A DNA stretch of 64,000 nucleotides from assembly GCA_026707045.1 (NCBI GenBank), contig JAPOXO010000090.1:24383-88382 (forward strand). The letters are read 5' to 3'. The position numbers were made by a program, and so were the translations under genes. This document shows, one piece after another, positions 18,878 to 28,837 of the stretch (position 1 is the stretch's first letter; every line of letters starts with the position of its first letter). Under the pieces are notes generated by a model. That model was given only the letters and a program-made list of their open reading frames with translations. It searched no databases and was not told the DNA's origin. The DNA is from Gammaproteobacteria bacterium (GTDB lineage Bacteria; Pseudomonadota; Gammaproteobacteria; Pseudomonadales; Azotimanducaceae).

Positions 18878-19406
18878 CTATAAACTTGCTTCTATATAGT
18901 CGCAACTCAGCGATAGATTCCCTTATGTCGTCTAAAGCTCGATGCTGCTCGGACTTCTGGAGTTCCTTGTAAACCCTTGGAGCCCATCTTCGAACCAGTT
19001 CCTTAACGGAACTGACATCGATATTCCTGTAGTGCAAAAAGCCTTCTAGAGTCGGCATGTAACGCTTGAGAAACCTTCGATCCTGCCAAACCGAATTCCC
19101 GCATAAAGGCGACTCGCCTTTTTGTGTATGCCGTGAAACGAGATCGAATGTCACAGCTTCGGCTTCTACCAAACTGCTTTCCGAAGACCTAACCCGATCG
19201 AGGAGACCCGATGACGTGTGTTGGGTCAAATTCCAATCATCCATGCGAGCAAGTACATCCTCGGACTGACTGACTGCGATGGAGAACCCTTCGTCAATTA
19301 CAGTCAGACTGGAGTCGGTAACAATCGTGGCGATTTCAAGAATTTCGTCTCTTTCCGGATCGAGTCCCGTCATTTCCAGGTCGATCCAAATCAAATTTGA
19401 ATGCAT
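18861..19406 (-). CDS. orn: Oligoribonuclease
   Basis: Orn degrades 2-5 nt RNAs, including pGpG from cyclic di-GMP breakdown, and is essential in many gammaproteobacteria. The DEDDh exonuclease motifs are visible: [42 protein letters not shown] and [14 protein letters not shown]. From MHSNLIWID the protein is 181 residues, the family length. An in-frame Met four codons upstream (19418) is less likely. The tail-to-tail overlap with queG means each mRNA carries a short antisense segment of the other. Confidence 0.96.
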   Translation of the reverse strand: MHSNLIWIDLEMTGLDPERDEILEIATIVTDSSLTVIDEGFSIAVSQSEDVLARMDDWNLTQHTSSGLLDRVRSSESSLVEAEAVTFDLVSRHTQKGESPLCGNSVWQDRRFLKRYMPTLEGFLHYRNIDVSSVKELVRRWAPRVYKELQKSEQHRALDDIRESIAELRLYRSKFIASEFR

Positions 19407-19495
19407 GTAGCACTCCAACTTGCCTGGTAAACAATTTTGAGTCTAGTTTCGTCGAGTCCCAATTTCCGGATTGTGCTTAGCACCCTGAAGACGAC

Positions 19496-20422
19496 CTATA
19501 TCCGATTCACTGGGAAGGTCATGACTTGGCCCAAACTTTCGAAACCCAATGCAAGAGCCACCAGTCGATCCAATCCGATCGCCACGCCTGAACACTGTGG
19601 CAATCCATGGCGCATTGCGTCCAACAGTCTCTCGTCTGGATCGACTGCACTCTTCGACTTGTCGCAACGTATCTTGTTGTCTAACGCCATTCGGCGTTTG
19701 AGTTCGTCAGGGTCCAACAGCTCGTTGTAACCATTGGCCAGCTCGATTCGAGAAGCAATTAGTTCGAACCGATCTGCAACCATACCGGATTCAGATATTT
19801 TTGTTTCGGCTAGAGCAGCTGATTCTTCGGGAAAATCAACAACAAAATACCGTGAACAATCGCATGAATTCATCGCTTGGGAATAGAGAAAGTCACACAC
19901 CTCGGTGAAATCTTCGCTTCCCGAATAACCAAGATGAACTGCGACACGATGAATCTCACGAGGGCTTGTGTCGAATACATCGATTCCAATTTCTTCTCCA
20001 ATCAAATCTTTATAGGTGACAGTGCGATACGTGCCTGTACCCAGAACCAAATCTACTAACCCCTCGACCTCTTCTCTCAGCTGCCGCGAGTCAAATCCGA
20101 TCCGATACCATTCCAACATCATAAATTCTGGGTTGTGCCATTTACCCACCTCTCCGTCTCGGAAAACCGGACCGATTTGATAGCAAGAAGGCACACCGCT
20201 GGCCAACAGTCGCTTCATAAAGAACTCAGGAGATGTCTGCAGAAATCCTCTTTGTACTGGAATCGAGTCGATTTGGATATCGGTAACCGTCTGAGAGCCA
20301 ACTACAGGAGTATGCACTTCAATAACTCCTTTACTCTGGAAGAACTCCCGAATGTTCCAGACTAAAGAAGAACGATCACTAAGCGTCTGTGCGGAAGCGA
20401 CAGGCCGCCAGTCTGAATTCAA
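19496..20422 (-). CDS. epmA: EF-P lysine ligase EpmA
   Basis: EpmA (GenX/PoxA/YjeA) is a class II lysyl-tRNA synthetase paralogue that attaches (R)-beta-lysine to EF-P. The 308-residue protein lacks the anticodon-binding domain. Class II motifs are present: [65 protein letters not shown] and the C-terminal [15 protein letters not shown]. Its start overlaps the stop of efp by 4 bases (ATGA), and epmB lies divergently next door. All three components of the beta-lysylation pathway in EF-P modification are therefore present together. Confidence 0.96.
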   Translation of the reverse strand: MNSDWRPVASAQTLSDRSSLVWNIREFFQSKGVIEVHTPVVGSQTVTDIQIDSIPVQRGFLQTSPEFFMKRLLASGVPSCYQIGPVFRDGEVGKWHNPEFMMLEWYRIGFDSRQLREEVEGLVDLVLGTGTYRTVTYKDLIGEEIGIDVFDTSPREIHRVAVHLGYSGSEDFTEVCDFLYSQAMNSCDCSRYFVVDFPEESAALAETKISESGMVADRFELIASRIELANGYNELLDPDELKRRMALDNKIRCDKSKSAVDPDERLLDAMRHGLPQCSGVAIGLDRLVALALGFESLGQVMTFPVNRI

Positions 20423-20994
20423 GATTGTTTGCTGCGCCCTACGTATTCACCAGTCCGAGTATCGACGCGCACCACTTCTCCTACATCAATAAACAGCGGT
20501 ACACGAATGGTAGTTCCCGTCGCGAGAGTGGCGGGCTTGCTCCCACCTGCGACGGTGTCGCCTCGGACTCCTGGATCAGTATCTTTGATTTCAAGCTCGA
20601 CGAAATTTGGAGGAACTACGGATATGGGGTCTCCTTCCCATAGAGTCACTGTACACCTGTCTTGCTCGGTCAACCATTGCTTTGCATCCCCAACCACTGC
20701 TGCGCTCGCGCTGACTTGCTCGAAGGTATCGTCCATTCGCATGAAATGCCATTCTGTACCATCGGTATACAAATATTCCATGTCCAATTCGACTACATTC
20801 GCTGACTCCATGGTTTCACCGCTTCGCAACGTACGATCCCAAACTCGCCCTGAGATCAAGTTGCGAAATTTTGCTCTGGTGAAAGCCTGCCCTTTTCCAG
20901 GTTTAACAAATTCAGCTTCGAGGATGACGCACGGTTCGCCTTCAAGCATGACTTTGAGCCCGTTGCGAAACTCGTTCGTAGAATAACTTGACAT
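20419..20994 (-). CDS. efp: Elongation factor P
   Basis: EF-P rescues ribosomes stalled at polyproline runs. The 191-residue protein begins [19 protein letters not shown]. Domain I carries [10 protein letters not shown], with the lysine that EpmA/EpmB modify in the tip loop (near residue 34). Domains II and III follow, including [21 protein letters not shown], the family's C-terminal signature. It is immediately followed by epmA and lies 26 bases from the divergent epmB. This is a compact arrangement of target and modifying enzymes. Confidence 0.98.
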   Translation of the reverse strand: MSSYSTNEFRNGLKVMLEGEPCVILEAEFVKPGKGQAFTRAKFRNLISGRVWDRTLRSGETMESANVVELDMEYLYTDGTEWHFMRMDDTFEQVSASAAVVGDAKQWLTEQDRCTVTLWEGDPISVVPPNFVELEIKDTDPGVRGDTVAGGSKPATLATGTTIRVPLFIDVGEVVRVDTRTGEYVGRSKQS

Positions 20995-21020
20995 GTTCGA
21001 GAGTCCTTTTTGAGGGCTAA

Positions 21021-22028
21021 ATGATACTTTCCGAACGCGTGCCGTGGGATGAGAACGAGTGGAAGGAAATTCTCCGAAGATCCGTAAGAGATGCAGACAC
21101 TCTCAGAACCAAACTTGATCTAAGGCCCGAGCAAACAGCATGGCTTGATCATTCAAACTTCAGCGTCTTTGTCCCGTTACCCTACCTTTCAAGAATTGAA
21201 CCCGGAAACCCGGCAGATCCCCTCCTCCTTCAAGTCGCACCATCTGTTCTCGAACAACAAGAGGTGGATGGCTATTCGACGGATCCTTTAGGCGAAAGGA
21301 ATTCAGCCGCATCTAGAGTGCTACAAAAATACTCTGGACGTCTTCTCTACATTGCTGCATCCGCATGTCCGATTCACTGCCGCTATTGCTTTCGTCGCCA
21401 TTTTCCGTACGACGATCATGAATCCGCTTCCGTGGAGTCTTTGCTCGCTGCCTTGAGCAAGGACAAGTCAATTTTCGAAGTGATTCTCTCCGGCGGGGAT
21501 CCCCTACTACTCTCTGATTGCAGCTTGAAAAAGCTGGTCTCGGAAATCAGTGCTGTTCCACATGTTCGAACTATCAGGATTCATACGCGCTTTGCGGTAG
21601 TCCTACCGCAAAGAGTTACAACCCAGCTTTTGGAAGCTCTTCGAGACGAACGACTCAACATTGTTGTGGTTATTCACGCGAATCACCCTAATGAACTGGA
21701 CATGAACGTAGAATTGGCAATCAAAGCGTTCAAATCGACGGACGTAACACTACTGAATCAAAGTGTGCTTCTTAAAGGAGTCAATGACTCAGCGACTGTC
21801 TTGAAGCAACTCTCGTGGAAGCTCTTCAGGATTGGAGTTCTTCCCTACTACCTTCATCTTTTGGACAAAGTTACCGGCACTTCGCACTTTGACCTGCCTG
21901 AAGAACAAGCGCTATCCATCTTTCGGACACTGCAGTCCAGTGTGCCGGGCTATCTAGCTCCTCGTTTAGTCCGTGAAATTCCTGGTCGGGGCTCAAAGAC
22001 TCTTGTCAACGCTGGCACCGTCTCGTGA
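21021..22028 (+). CDS. epmB: EF-P beta-lysylation protein EpmB (lysine 2,3-aminomutase)
   Basis: EpmB is a radical-SAM, PLP-dependent enzyme that isomerises L-lysine to (R)-beta-lysine, the substrate of EpmA. The 335-residue product has the radical-SAM cluster motif [18 protein letters not shown] (CxxxCxxC, near residue 115), [29 protein letters not shown] and the late PLP-lysine region ending [11 protein letters not shown]. It is shorter than the degradative aminomutases, as expected for EpmB. A GAGGG sequence lies just upstream of the ATG. It is the last recognisable housekeeping gene before the accessory block. Confidence 0.96.
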   Translation: MILSERVPWDENEWKEILRRSVRDADTLRTKLDLRPEQTAWLDHSNFSVFVPLPYLSRIEPGNPADPLLLQVAPSVLEQQEVDGYSTDPLGERNSAASRVLQKYSGRLLYIAASACPIHCRYCFRRHFPYDDHESASVESLLAALSKDKSIFEVILSGGDPLLLSDCSLKKLVSEISAVPHVRTIRIHTRFAVVLPQRVTTQLLEALRDERLNIVVVIHANHPNELDMNVELAIKAFKSTDVTLLNQSVLLKGVNDSATVLKQLSWKLFRIGVLPYYLHLLDKVTGTSHFDLPEEQALSIFRTLQSSVPGYLAPRLVREIPGRGSKTLVNAGTVS

Positions 22029-22112
22029 TCAATAGCCTTCTTTCATCGGCGAGCATTAACCTTGAATTAGCCAGTGTGCAGATCGCACTGGTGGTTGCAA
22101 TCTGGAGAGTTA

Positions 22113-24125
22113 TCAATTCTCCGAGGGTAGAGGGTTTCGAATGCTTTTTATACGAAACTTGAACCTCTTGTTGGGGTGCAACTTAGGAAACGGCGTAATC
22201 TTGAGCTTGTAGTTCTTCGGCACCATTTCAAGCTCCAAATGGTGAACTAACAGCAATACATTCAAGCTCATTTGCAATTCGACAAATCTTTGGCCGAGGC
22301 ATGTGTGAGTTCCAACGCCAAACGGCCTAAACGCACCTGGCTTCTTGTGTTCATCACGAGGAGGAAGATACCTTTCAATGTCAAACTTCAACGGGTCTTT
22401 GAAGTTTTCTTCTAAGTAGTGCGACGCGGTATATGCAACGAGACAGTCTACGTTTGGTGGGACTTCATACCCTCCGATTACTTCTGCATTCATAACGTGT
22501 CGCATATGAACAGGTATTACGCAGTACAGCCTCATCACTTCCATGACGAATCGCAAAGCTGTGTCGATGTCCGCATTCTTGATTTCATCATGTGAAGCGT
22601 AACCATTTGCGAACAATTGATCTGCTTCCCGCCTCAATTGTTCGAATATCTCCGGTTCAGTCAGCAAACTATAAAGAGAGAAACTGAGCACGCTACCTGC
22701 ATAGTGACCCGCAATCAACGCCGCAATAAGCGCGAAACCAATGTCAGTTTCGGGCAAGAATTGAGGATCTTCAGCATGAAGTTCAAAGATATCGTCTACA
22801 AAATCGCGACGTTTCCCTTCTCGAAGAGCGGGAGAGTGAGCACTGTGGATCGCGGCGTAAAGATCCAGAAGTCTTTGTCGTTTCTTGTTCATGCTCGGCG
22901 TTCGGGTCATAAACTTTGGCAAGAGACCGAATACATTTGCCAGAAGCATTCGAGTTTCCAAAATGAAGAGATCGTCAAAATACCCGGTTATGTCGCTACT
23001 CGTTGAAAGTTGACTGATTTGTTCTCCAACCATGGCCTGGCAAGCATACTCCCCCATATGCGTCTTGCCGACTGACCAACTCGAAACATGCCTGCCAAAT
23101 ATCTGATAGAGTTCTTGGACTCTATCCTCCACCACGGTTCGCGCTGTGCCATCCCGCATGACTTTACGCATGCGGAAGTGTTCCGCACCGTCCATACTGG
23201 CCACTGACCGACTGACTCCCCAGTCTCTCTGGAACTCCTCGATATATTCCTTGCTCCTCAGAAACAGCCTCCCGCGGCGATGAACGATAACATTGGCTTC
23301 AGCACCACTAATGACGTAGGTGGGATTTCTTGCTGGCTTTAGTAGAGCTACTGGTCCATGCTTTCGATGTTGCTCAGCAAAGAACTCAGGAATATTTCCA
23401 CTCCAAAGGGTTCGGGAGAACAGACAGTCTTTCCATCCGATCCGGGGAGGGTTTCGCCGAGGCACTACAGTAGAAGTCACAGGAGTCTTGAATGTCGCTT
23501 GAACCGCAACGGCAAGCGACTGACCAATCAAGTCCATCCGCGACAGGAGTTCGATTCTCTCTTTAACTTCTGCGTATTCCAATGAGTCAAGCCTTGTGGT
23601 AAAGACTTCGCATGCATTCAAAAGCGAAATGATCGAAATTTCGCGAGGATCCGGTATCTCATCACTATTGATGATCGTGAATATTCGACGACGAATGTCT
23701 GCAACGTAGTCTTCACCTTCGGCTTCTCCGCCTGTCTTTCGACGTACCTTTTCAGTACGAACCCAGAAACCACCCTCATCAGAACGAATAATGCCTCGAG
23801 ATGCCAATCGTTCAAGGGATTTGTGGACAAGGTCCTCGGCGTTGACGCCAACCCGTTCCACCCAGTACTTTATCTTGTGACCAGATTCCGACTCCGCAGC
23901 TATTTCTGCTAGCGGAGGGTCCAATATGTCATCATCAAGCGGAGTAGGATCAAGAAGAATCAACGACTCAAGATCTGTATCGATTCGATTGGCGAGAGCC
24001 AAGTCCATGAGTACAGCACCAGCTGCAACACACGACATACGCCAGTGAGATAAAGGCTCAAAGCTACCGGTGTCTTCGTTGAGCAACACCATGGTAACTT
24101 CCTCAAGGAATGTCAATGGCGACAT
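22113..24125 (-). CDS. GPP34 domain-cytochrome P450 fusion
   Basis: This 670-residue protein is in two parts. Residues 1-205 resemble the GPP34 (GOLPH3/Vps74) family: LTFLEEVTMVLL, AGAVLMDLALANRID, LLDPTPLDDDILDPPLAEIA, LERLASRGIIR and PREISIISLLNACEVF. GOLPH3 binds phosphoinositide membranes in eukaryotes; bacterial members are mostly uncharacterised. Residues 225-660 are a cytochrome P450: HFRMRK in helix C, ExxR as EVMR at 529-532, and the heme loop FRPFGVGTHTCLG with Cys609. Helix I reads AGHYAGS, lacking the usual Thr of the AGxxT proton relay. A good AGGAG precedes the ATG. Neighbours (a Rieske oxygenase, a sterol methyltransferase) suggest a sterol-like lipid substrate, which is an inference. 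No redox partner is adjacent. Confidence 0.88.
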   Translation of the reverse strand: MSPLTFLEEVTMVLLNEDTGSFEPLSHWRMSCVAAGAVLMDLALANRIDTDLESLILLDPTPLDDDILDPPLAEIAAESESGHKIKYWVERVGVNAEDLVHKSLERLASRGIIRSDEGGFWVRTEKVRRKTGGEAEGEDYVADIRRRIFTIINSDEIPDPREISIISLLNACEVFTTRLDSLEYAEVKERIELLSRMDLIGQSLAVAVQATFKTPVTSTVVPRRNPPRIGWKDCLFSRTLWSGNIPEFFAEQHRKHGPVALLKPARNPTYVISGAEANVIVHRRGRLFLRSKEYIEEFQRDWGVSRSVASMDGAEHFRMRKVMRDGTARTVVEDRVQELYQIFGRHVSSWSVGKTHMGEYACQAMVGEQISQLSTSSDITGYFDDLFILETRMLLANVFGLLPKFMTRTPSMNKKRQRLLDLYAAIHSAHSPALREGKRRDFVDDIFELHAEDPQFLPETDIGFALIAALIAGHYAGSVLSFSLYSLLTEPEIFEQLRREADQLFANGYASHDEIKNADIDTALRFVMEVMRLYCVIPVHMRHVMNAEVIGGYEVPPNVDCLVAYTASHYLEENFKDPLKFDIERYLPPRDEHKKPGAFRPFGVGTHTCLGQRFVELQMSLNVLLLVHHLELEMVPKNYKLKITPFPKLHPNKRFKFRIKSIRNPLPSEN

Positions 24126-24453
24126 GTGGACTCCTGTCTGAATAGTTCCAATCTCATTTGGAAATGTGCCTAATTTTCATGACCGAGAGTTCAAGCATTC
24201 GGTATTATCTTAAATAATTGGTTCTAGCAAACCACTATTTCACATCTAGGCTTGTCAAGTCTAATGTGTGTGTAAGTGCAATTCGAATGGAGGCCCTGCT
24301 TCGAATTGGATGTGGTGACTTGCTGCAGTCGCGCGCTGACCGGATGCAGCAAGTAAAACCTAGTGGACATCGGATGACTGAATTACAAGTGACCAGCATT
24401 GATCCAAATTGATGTCAAGTACTCCTTCAACCCTTGTCAGCCAACTGTCTTAG
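24126..24453. other. Divergent intergenic region between P450 and Rieske genes
   Basis: This 328-base stretch separates the two divergent oxygenase genes, so both promoters should lie here. I see no coding frame that looks real and no clear sigma-70 hexamer pair. The one notable structure is the inverted repeat at 24318-24354. A short symmetric CTTGTCAAG lies near 24250. Confidence 0.5.
24318..24354. promoter_or_regulatory. Perfect 10-bp inverted repeat, candidate operator
   Basis: ACTTGCTGCA at 24318-24327 and TGCAGCAAGT at 24345-24354 are exact complements separated by 17 bases. It sits about 100 bases upstream of the Rieske gene and 190 bases upstream of the P450 gene. It could bind a dimeric regulator or fold as an RNA hairpin. 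No regulator gene lies nearby. Confidence 0.45.
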
Positions 24454-25524
24454 TTGATTAAAACTCCTGTGCAAGCAAAAGAATTCCTGAAAGTTCCTGT
24501 GAACTCAGTTACAAACGACCGCTATCCCTTTTCGCCTTTCCCCATTGGATGGTTTTGGGTGGAATTCAGCGAAAATGTAAAGAGAGGGCAGTTGTATTCC
24601 AAGCAGTGGTTGGGAGAAACCATCGTATATTGGCGCGACACCAACGATCAAGTGTGTGTCGCCGATGCGACCTGCCCTCATCTTGGCGCCAACCTGTCTC
24701 CAAAACGAGGAGGACGGCTTAAAAACGGATTGTTAGTTTGTCCGTTCCACGGCTTCAGCTACGATGCGACGGGAGCTTGTGTCAGAACGCACACCGGGCC
24801 TCCCACACAAAGACTCTCCCTAAATACCTACCGCACCCGAGAAACAGGCGGTGTAATCTATGCATGGTGGCATCCGAATCGCATGGAGCCAGATTGGATG
24901 ATTCCGAACTTCGACGATGGAGAGTGGTCACGTCTTATCTACTCTTCTCAAGAGATACAAACCCATCCCCAAGAGACCGCAGAAAACGGAGTCGATCTCA
25001 CTCACTTGCCGCACGTTCACAGTTATTCAGACGTTCAAAGCCTGGGACCTTTGGAAATCGAAGGACCGGTTCTCAAGAATGAGTTCACTTTGACTCGACG
25101 TCTAGGGCCCACCGATAAGCTCTGCATTACTCTCAAAGTGTCGGCTGTCGTGAAGATGTGGGGACTCGGTGTTTCCACCATTGAACCATCGTTTGAAGAG
25201 GCGGGCTTGTACGTCCGGCAGTTTGCATTGTGTACACCCATTGACGGAACAAAAGTGAACTTTGTCATGGCCCTTCAGATGAAAGACATTGGACGTCCCA
25301 ATGTACTTGCTCCCGGATTGGGCTTGATTCCTAAGAGAGTCCTAAATGCTTGGTTCTTACGAATATTCTTCGGTGTCTACCAGAAAGACATTTCTCAAGA
25401 CTTTGAAATCTGGGAAAACAAGAAATACCTTACATATCCTCGGCTAAGTCCTGACGAAAGTTCAATAGTTCGATATCGCCGTTATTGCCAGCAGTTTTAC
25501 TTGGACTCATTTGAAGATCTATGA
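24454..25524 (+). CDS. Rieske non-heme iron oxygenase, sterol-oxygenase type
   Basis: This is the oxygenase component of a Rieske monooxygenase. The Rieske centre ligands are C74 and H76 (CPHLGANL) with C96 and H99 (CPFHGF). The mononuclear iron site is NGVDLTHLPHVH (residues 178-189: N178, D181, H184, H189). The ENG-D-H-H form and the overall layout resemble cholesterol 7-desaturases (DAF-36/Neverland) and bacterial 3-ketosteroid 9-alpha-hydroxylase KshA more than ring-hydroxylating dioxygenases. The start is TTG directly after an in-frame stop; a GTG five codons later is an alternative. A reductase partner is not seen in the window. With the sterol methyltransferase and P450 nearby, a sterol substrate is likely but inferred. 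Confidence 0.87.
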   Translation: MIKTPVQAKEFLKVPVNSVTNDRYPFSPFPIGWFWVEFSENVKRGQLYSKQWLGETIVYWRDTNDQVCVADATCPHLGANLSPKRGGRLKNGLLVCPFHGFSYDATGACVRTHTGPPTQRLSLNTYRTRETGGVIYAWWHPNRMEPDWMIPNFDDGEWSRLIYSSQEIQTHPQETAENGVDLTHLPHVHSYSDVQSLGPLEIEGPVLKNEFTLTRRLGPTDKLCITLKVSAVVKMWGLGVSTIEPSFEEAGLYVRQFALCTPIDGTKVNFVMALQMKDIGRPNVLAPGLGLIPKRVLNAWFLRIFFGVYQKDISQDFEIWENKKYLTYPRLSPDESSIVRYRRYCQQFYLDSFEDL

Positions 25525-25555
25525 CGTGAGTTCCGGACTGCCACCAATAGATTAC

Positions 25556-28500
25556 CTACGAACTGCGGTCCAACGCTCGTGAAGATTGAGTTAGTCGGGT
25601 AGGCATGAGTCCACTGACGGACGGCAGTCTCTGGCCAATATGTTTCGACCAGTTCTTGAGTTGCGTGGGCAGAACGAGTAACGCCGGGGTCACGATCAAC
25701 GTGAGTACAGTCGCAAAGCTAAGCCCGAACAATATTGCCTGAGACAACGGTACCCAGTATGCAGATACAGGTCCTCCAAATATCCACTGTCTATTAATAA
25801 AGTCAATCGAGTTATCTGTAGCAAGTGGCAGAATTCCAATAATCGTTGTTCCAGTTGTAATAAGAACGGGACGAAGTCGTTGCAGACCCGTCAATACGAT
25901 GACATCCCGGATGTCACGATCTGGATTCTCACGAATACCGGCGTTGAAAGTATCGATTAAGACAATGTTGTTGTTCACCACTATTCCTGCCAAGGTGAGA
26001 ACTCCAATTCCACTAAGAATGACGCTAAATGGCTGACTCGTCAAAAGTAGCCCCAAGAACACGCCAGCAGTGGAGAGAACAATGGCAAGCATCGTGAGGA
26101 ACGGATGGTAGAAATTGTTGTAATGCAGCACAAGCAAAACGAACATTAGCAATAGTGCGAAGGAAAACGCTTTGGATAGGTAGGCTTGCGATTCTTGTTG
26201 TTCTTCGTCGGTTCCTCGAAACCGAATGGTCACTCTAGGATCGAATCCTTGCGCGTCTATCCAGTCTTGGATTTCGTTGACTTTGGTGTCTGCTAGAACT
26301 CCTGGTGCAACAGCAGCCCGAACCATGTGCATATTGGATTGGTCTCGGCGTTGCAATGCATCCGATTTGATGCGCGGTTTTCGCTCCACAAATTGAGAAA
26401 TTGGTACTGCTCCCTTGTTGGTCATGACCTCGAGGTCGTCCAGAGAGTCCAACCCGCGAGAGGAAGCCGGGAAACGTACTCGAATGTCCAATGCGTCCTC
26501 TGCATCGTCGGGTCTGTACTCACCCAGTTTGACACCAGTTGTCAGTAGTTGCGTTGCAAGTCCTACCGTCGTTACATCGGCCCCATAGAAAGCGGCTTGG
26601 GCTCGATCAACTGAGAGTTCCCACTCGAGCGCGCCGAGTGGCAAAGTGTCCTCCAGATCGCGCAATCCTTCGAGTTGGTTCTTCATATAGTCTCGCACGG
26701 ATCTCACGACGGGTTCGAGAACAGATCGATCCTCCGCAGTGAATTGGAGGGCAATGGGCTTGCCGGGCGTGAGAGTTCCGTGAAACGGAACGACCTCAAC
26801 GATGATCCCGCTAATTCTTGAGGTCCGATCTCGAATTTCTTCGAGGATGTCTTCTCCTGAACGTTCCCGTTCGTCGCTGGGAACCAATTCAGTGAAGAAA
26901 ATTCCGACCACATCGGCACTTGCCCCGCCCGAGAACTCAGTTCGAGTCCCCTCGGTTTGTCCGACACCCGCTGTGGACATCATGTTGATGTCCTTTAATC
27001 CAACAACCTGGATCAGTTCACTTTCCACTTCGGAGACTAGGCTGTACGCTTCGTCCGCACTCAAATTTCCCTGCGCGCGTACGAAGAGATTCGCCCACTG
27101 CGGATCGTTCTCGTTAAAGAAAATGACACCGGAATTGTTGGACCCATATAGCCAGAAAATTCCGTAGACCGCGGCCAGTGCTACGACTACCGTTAGCACC
27201 GCGTGTTTCACAGCGAAGGAAAGAACCTTTGCGTAAAGATTCTTGAATCCCTTCAATGCAGAAAGGTCAACATTCCACATGAGATCAACAGATTTCTTGG
27301 AATCCACCGTGCCTGCCTTGTTGCCCATCAAGAGATTGCCAAAAGCAGGAGCGAACAGTAGGGCATAGAAGAGAGCACCAACCATGACTAAGAACACTGT
27401 CTTGGGAAGATAGGACATGAAGGCACCAGCTGTTCCCGGCCAAAACAGCAATGGAAAGAACACCGCCAATGTGGTGGACGTAGATGTGATGACCGGACGT
27501 GCCATCCGAGTTGCCGCTGAGGAATACGAATCGGCGCTTGAAACTCCGTCGGCGAGCCGCCGGTCGGCATCCTCCGTAACAACGATCACTCCATCAATCA
27601 ACATGCCCAATCCAAGCAGCATTCCAAACATAACCATGAAGTTGAAAGACTGCCCGACAAGCCATAGGAAAATCAGGGCAAAGAGAAAGGCAACTGGAAT
27701 GGCAGTTCCAACCACAATGCTCGTACGAAAGCCCATGGTGGCAAGCACCACAATCATCACTAGAACCAGAGCGGTGATCATGTTCCCCTGCAACTCAGTG
27801 ACCAGTCGCTCAGCGAACGAAGCGAGGTTCGAAGAAACAAACACTCTCATGCTGTTGGGAACTTCGGATTGAAAATCTGCTACAAGTGCTTTGACCTCTT
27901 TTGCGGTATCAATCAGGAAAGCCTCGGGGCGACGATAGACGAAAAGCGTTATCGACTGCTCGCCATTAGCGTGCGAGTAGCTGACCCGATCCTTGAAAGT
28001 ACGACGAATCGATGCAATGTCACCGAGCGTGACCACTTTGTCCGAGTCGGCAAAGATAGGTATGTCCAGCAAGTCGTCTGGCTCCTCGACGACGCTCGGA
28101 ATATTTATCGACAAGCTGCCTCGACCCGAGAGCAACGACCCGGCAGGGATCAATCGATTGTTCCTATTTATTGCACCGATCAATTGTTCCGCCGACAGCT
28201 GGTAGGCGTGCATCTGAGTTGGGTCGATGGCGATCTCGAGAAACTCTTCTCGAGCACCTTGAACGCTGACCCGTTGGACGCTAACAATTGTCTCAATCCG
28301 GTCCTTCAATCCTAGAGCTGTTCGATAGAGAAGCAGTTCCGGCGCGCCACGTCCGACAAGATTGACTTGCAGCACTCGACTGTTGTGTCCACCTGTTTCC
28401 GTGATTATTGGTTCATCAGTGGTTGTAGGAAATTCTTGCCGAGCTCGATTGACTGCTTCACGCAGGTCTGCTCTGGCTATGTCGATGTCCACGTGAGACT

Positions 28501-28789
28501 TGAACACGACACCAAGGACTGCCATGTGTTCAGCCCCAGTGCCACTGACTTCCTTGATCCCGTCGACGGCCTTGAGTTCGACCTCCATGGGTGCAACAAG
28601 AAGCCGCAAAGCATCGTCAGGAGAAATTCCCTCGTTGGGAATGGTGACTTGGAACGTAGGAATGTCAACCTTTGGTTCGTTCTCGACTGGAATGGCCAAT
28701 CTGGCGACGATTCCAAATATCAAAATCGTGAACATGACCAGAAGTGTCGTTCGCGTATGGCTTATTGCAAACTCGACAATTCTTCTCAT
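25556..28789 (-). CDS. RND-family efflux transporter, inner-membrane pump
   Basis: This 1077-residue proton-driven exporter has the AcrB-like plan: a first membrane helix (TLLVMFTILIFGIVARLAIP), a large periplasmic loop, helices 2-6 from about residue 335, a second loop and a C-terminal helix bundle. The proton-relay helix 4 reads GMLIDGVIVVTEDADR. One Asp of the AcrB pair is kept and the second is Gly. The helix 10 position often held by Lys is in GIVVNNNIVLID. The gene follows its adaptor by 48 bases and is therefore probably co-transcribed with it. No TolC-type outer-membrane gene is present here. Export of a lipid or steroid product of the surrounding enzymes is plausible; it may equally serve drug efflux. 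Confidence 0.9.
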   Translation of the reverse strand: MRRIVEFAISHTRTTLLVMFTILIFGIVARLAIPVENEPKVDIPTFQVTIPNEGISPDDALRLLVAPMEVELKAVDGIKEVSGTGAEHMAVLGVVFKSHVDIDIARADLREAVNRARQEFPTTTDEPIITETGGHNSRVLQVNLVGRGAPELLLYRTALGLKDRIETIVSVQRVSVQGAREEFLEIAIDPTQMHAYQLSAEQLIGAINRNNRLIPAGSLLSGRGSLSINIPSVVEEPDDLLDIPIFADSDKVVTLGDIASIRRTFKDRVSYSHANGEQSITLFVYRRPEAFLIDTAKEVKALVADFQSEVPNSMRVFVSSNLASFAERLVTELQGNMITALVLVMIVVLATMGFRTSIVVGTAIPVAFLFALIFLWLVGQSFNFMVMFGMLLGLGMLIDGVIVVTEDADRRLADGVSSADSYSSAATRMARPVITSTSTTLAVFFPLLFWPGTAGAFMSYLPKTVFLVMVGALFYALLFAPAFGNLLMGNKAGTVDSKKSVDLMWNVDLSALKGFKNLYAKVLSFAVKHAVLTVVVALAAVYGIFWLYGSNNSGVIFFNENDPQWANLFVRAQGNLSADEAYSLVSEVESELIQVVGLKDINMMSTAGVGQTEGTRTEFSGGASADVVGIFFTELVPSDERERSGEDILEEIRDRTSRISGIIVEVVPFHGTLTPGKPIALQFTAEDRSVLEPVVRSVRDYMKNQLEGLRDLEDTLPLGALEWELSVDRAQAAFYGADVTTVGLATQLLTTGVKLGEYRPDDAEDALDIRVRFPASSRGLDSLDDLEVMTNKGAVPISQFVERKPRIKSDALQRRDQSNMHMVRAAVAPGVLADTKVNEIQDWIDAQGFDPRVTIRFRGTDEEQQESQAYLSKAFSFALLLMFVLLVLHYNNFYHPFLTMLAIVLSTAGVFLGLLLTSQPFSVILSGIGVLTLAGIVVNNNIVLIDTFNAGIRENPDRDIRDVIVLTGLQRLRPVLITTGTTIIGILPLATDNSIDFINRQWIFGGPVSAYWVPLSQAILFGLSFATVLTLIVTPALLVLPTQLKNWSKHIGQRLPSVSGLMPTRLTQSSRALDRSS

Positions 28790-28837
28790 GTACGACCGGT
28801 TTCCATCTAGTAATTGAATTTGTAGTGAACTAGAAAG

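Noticed and set aside
24218..24412. Small frame in the P450-Rieske intergenic region
   Set aside because: It spans the inverted repeat, starts without a ribosome binding site and looks like no known protein.
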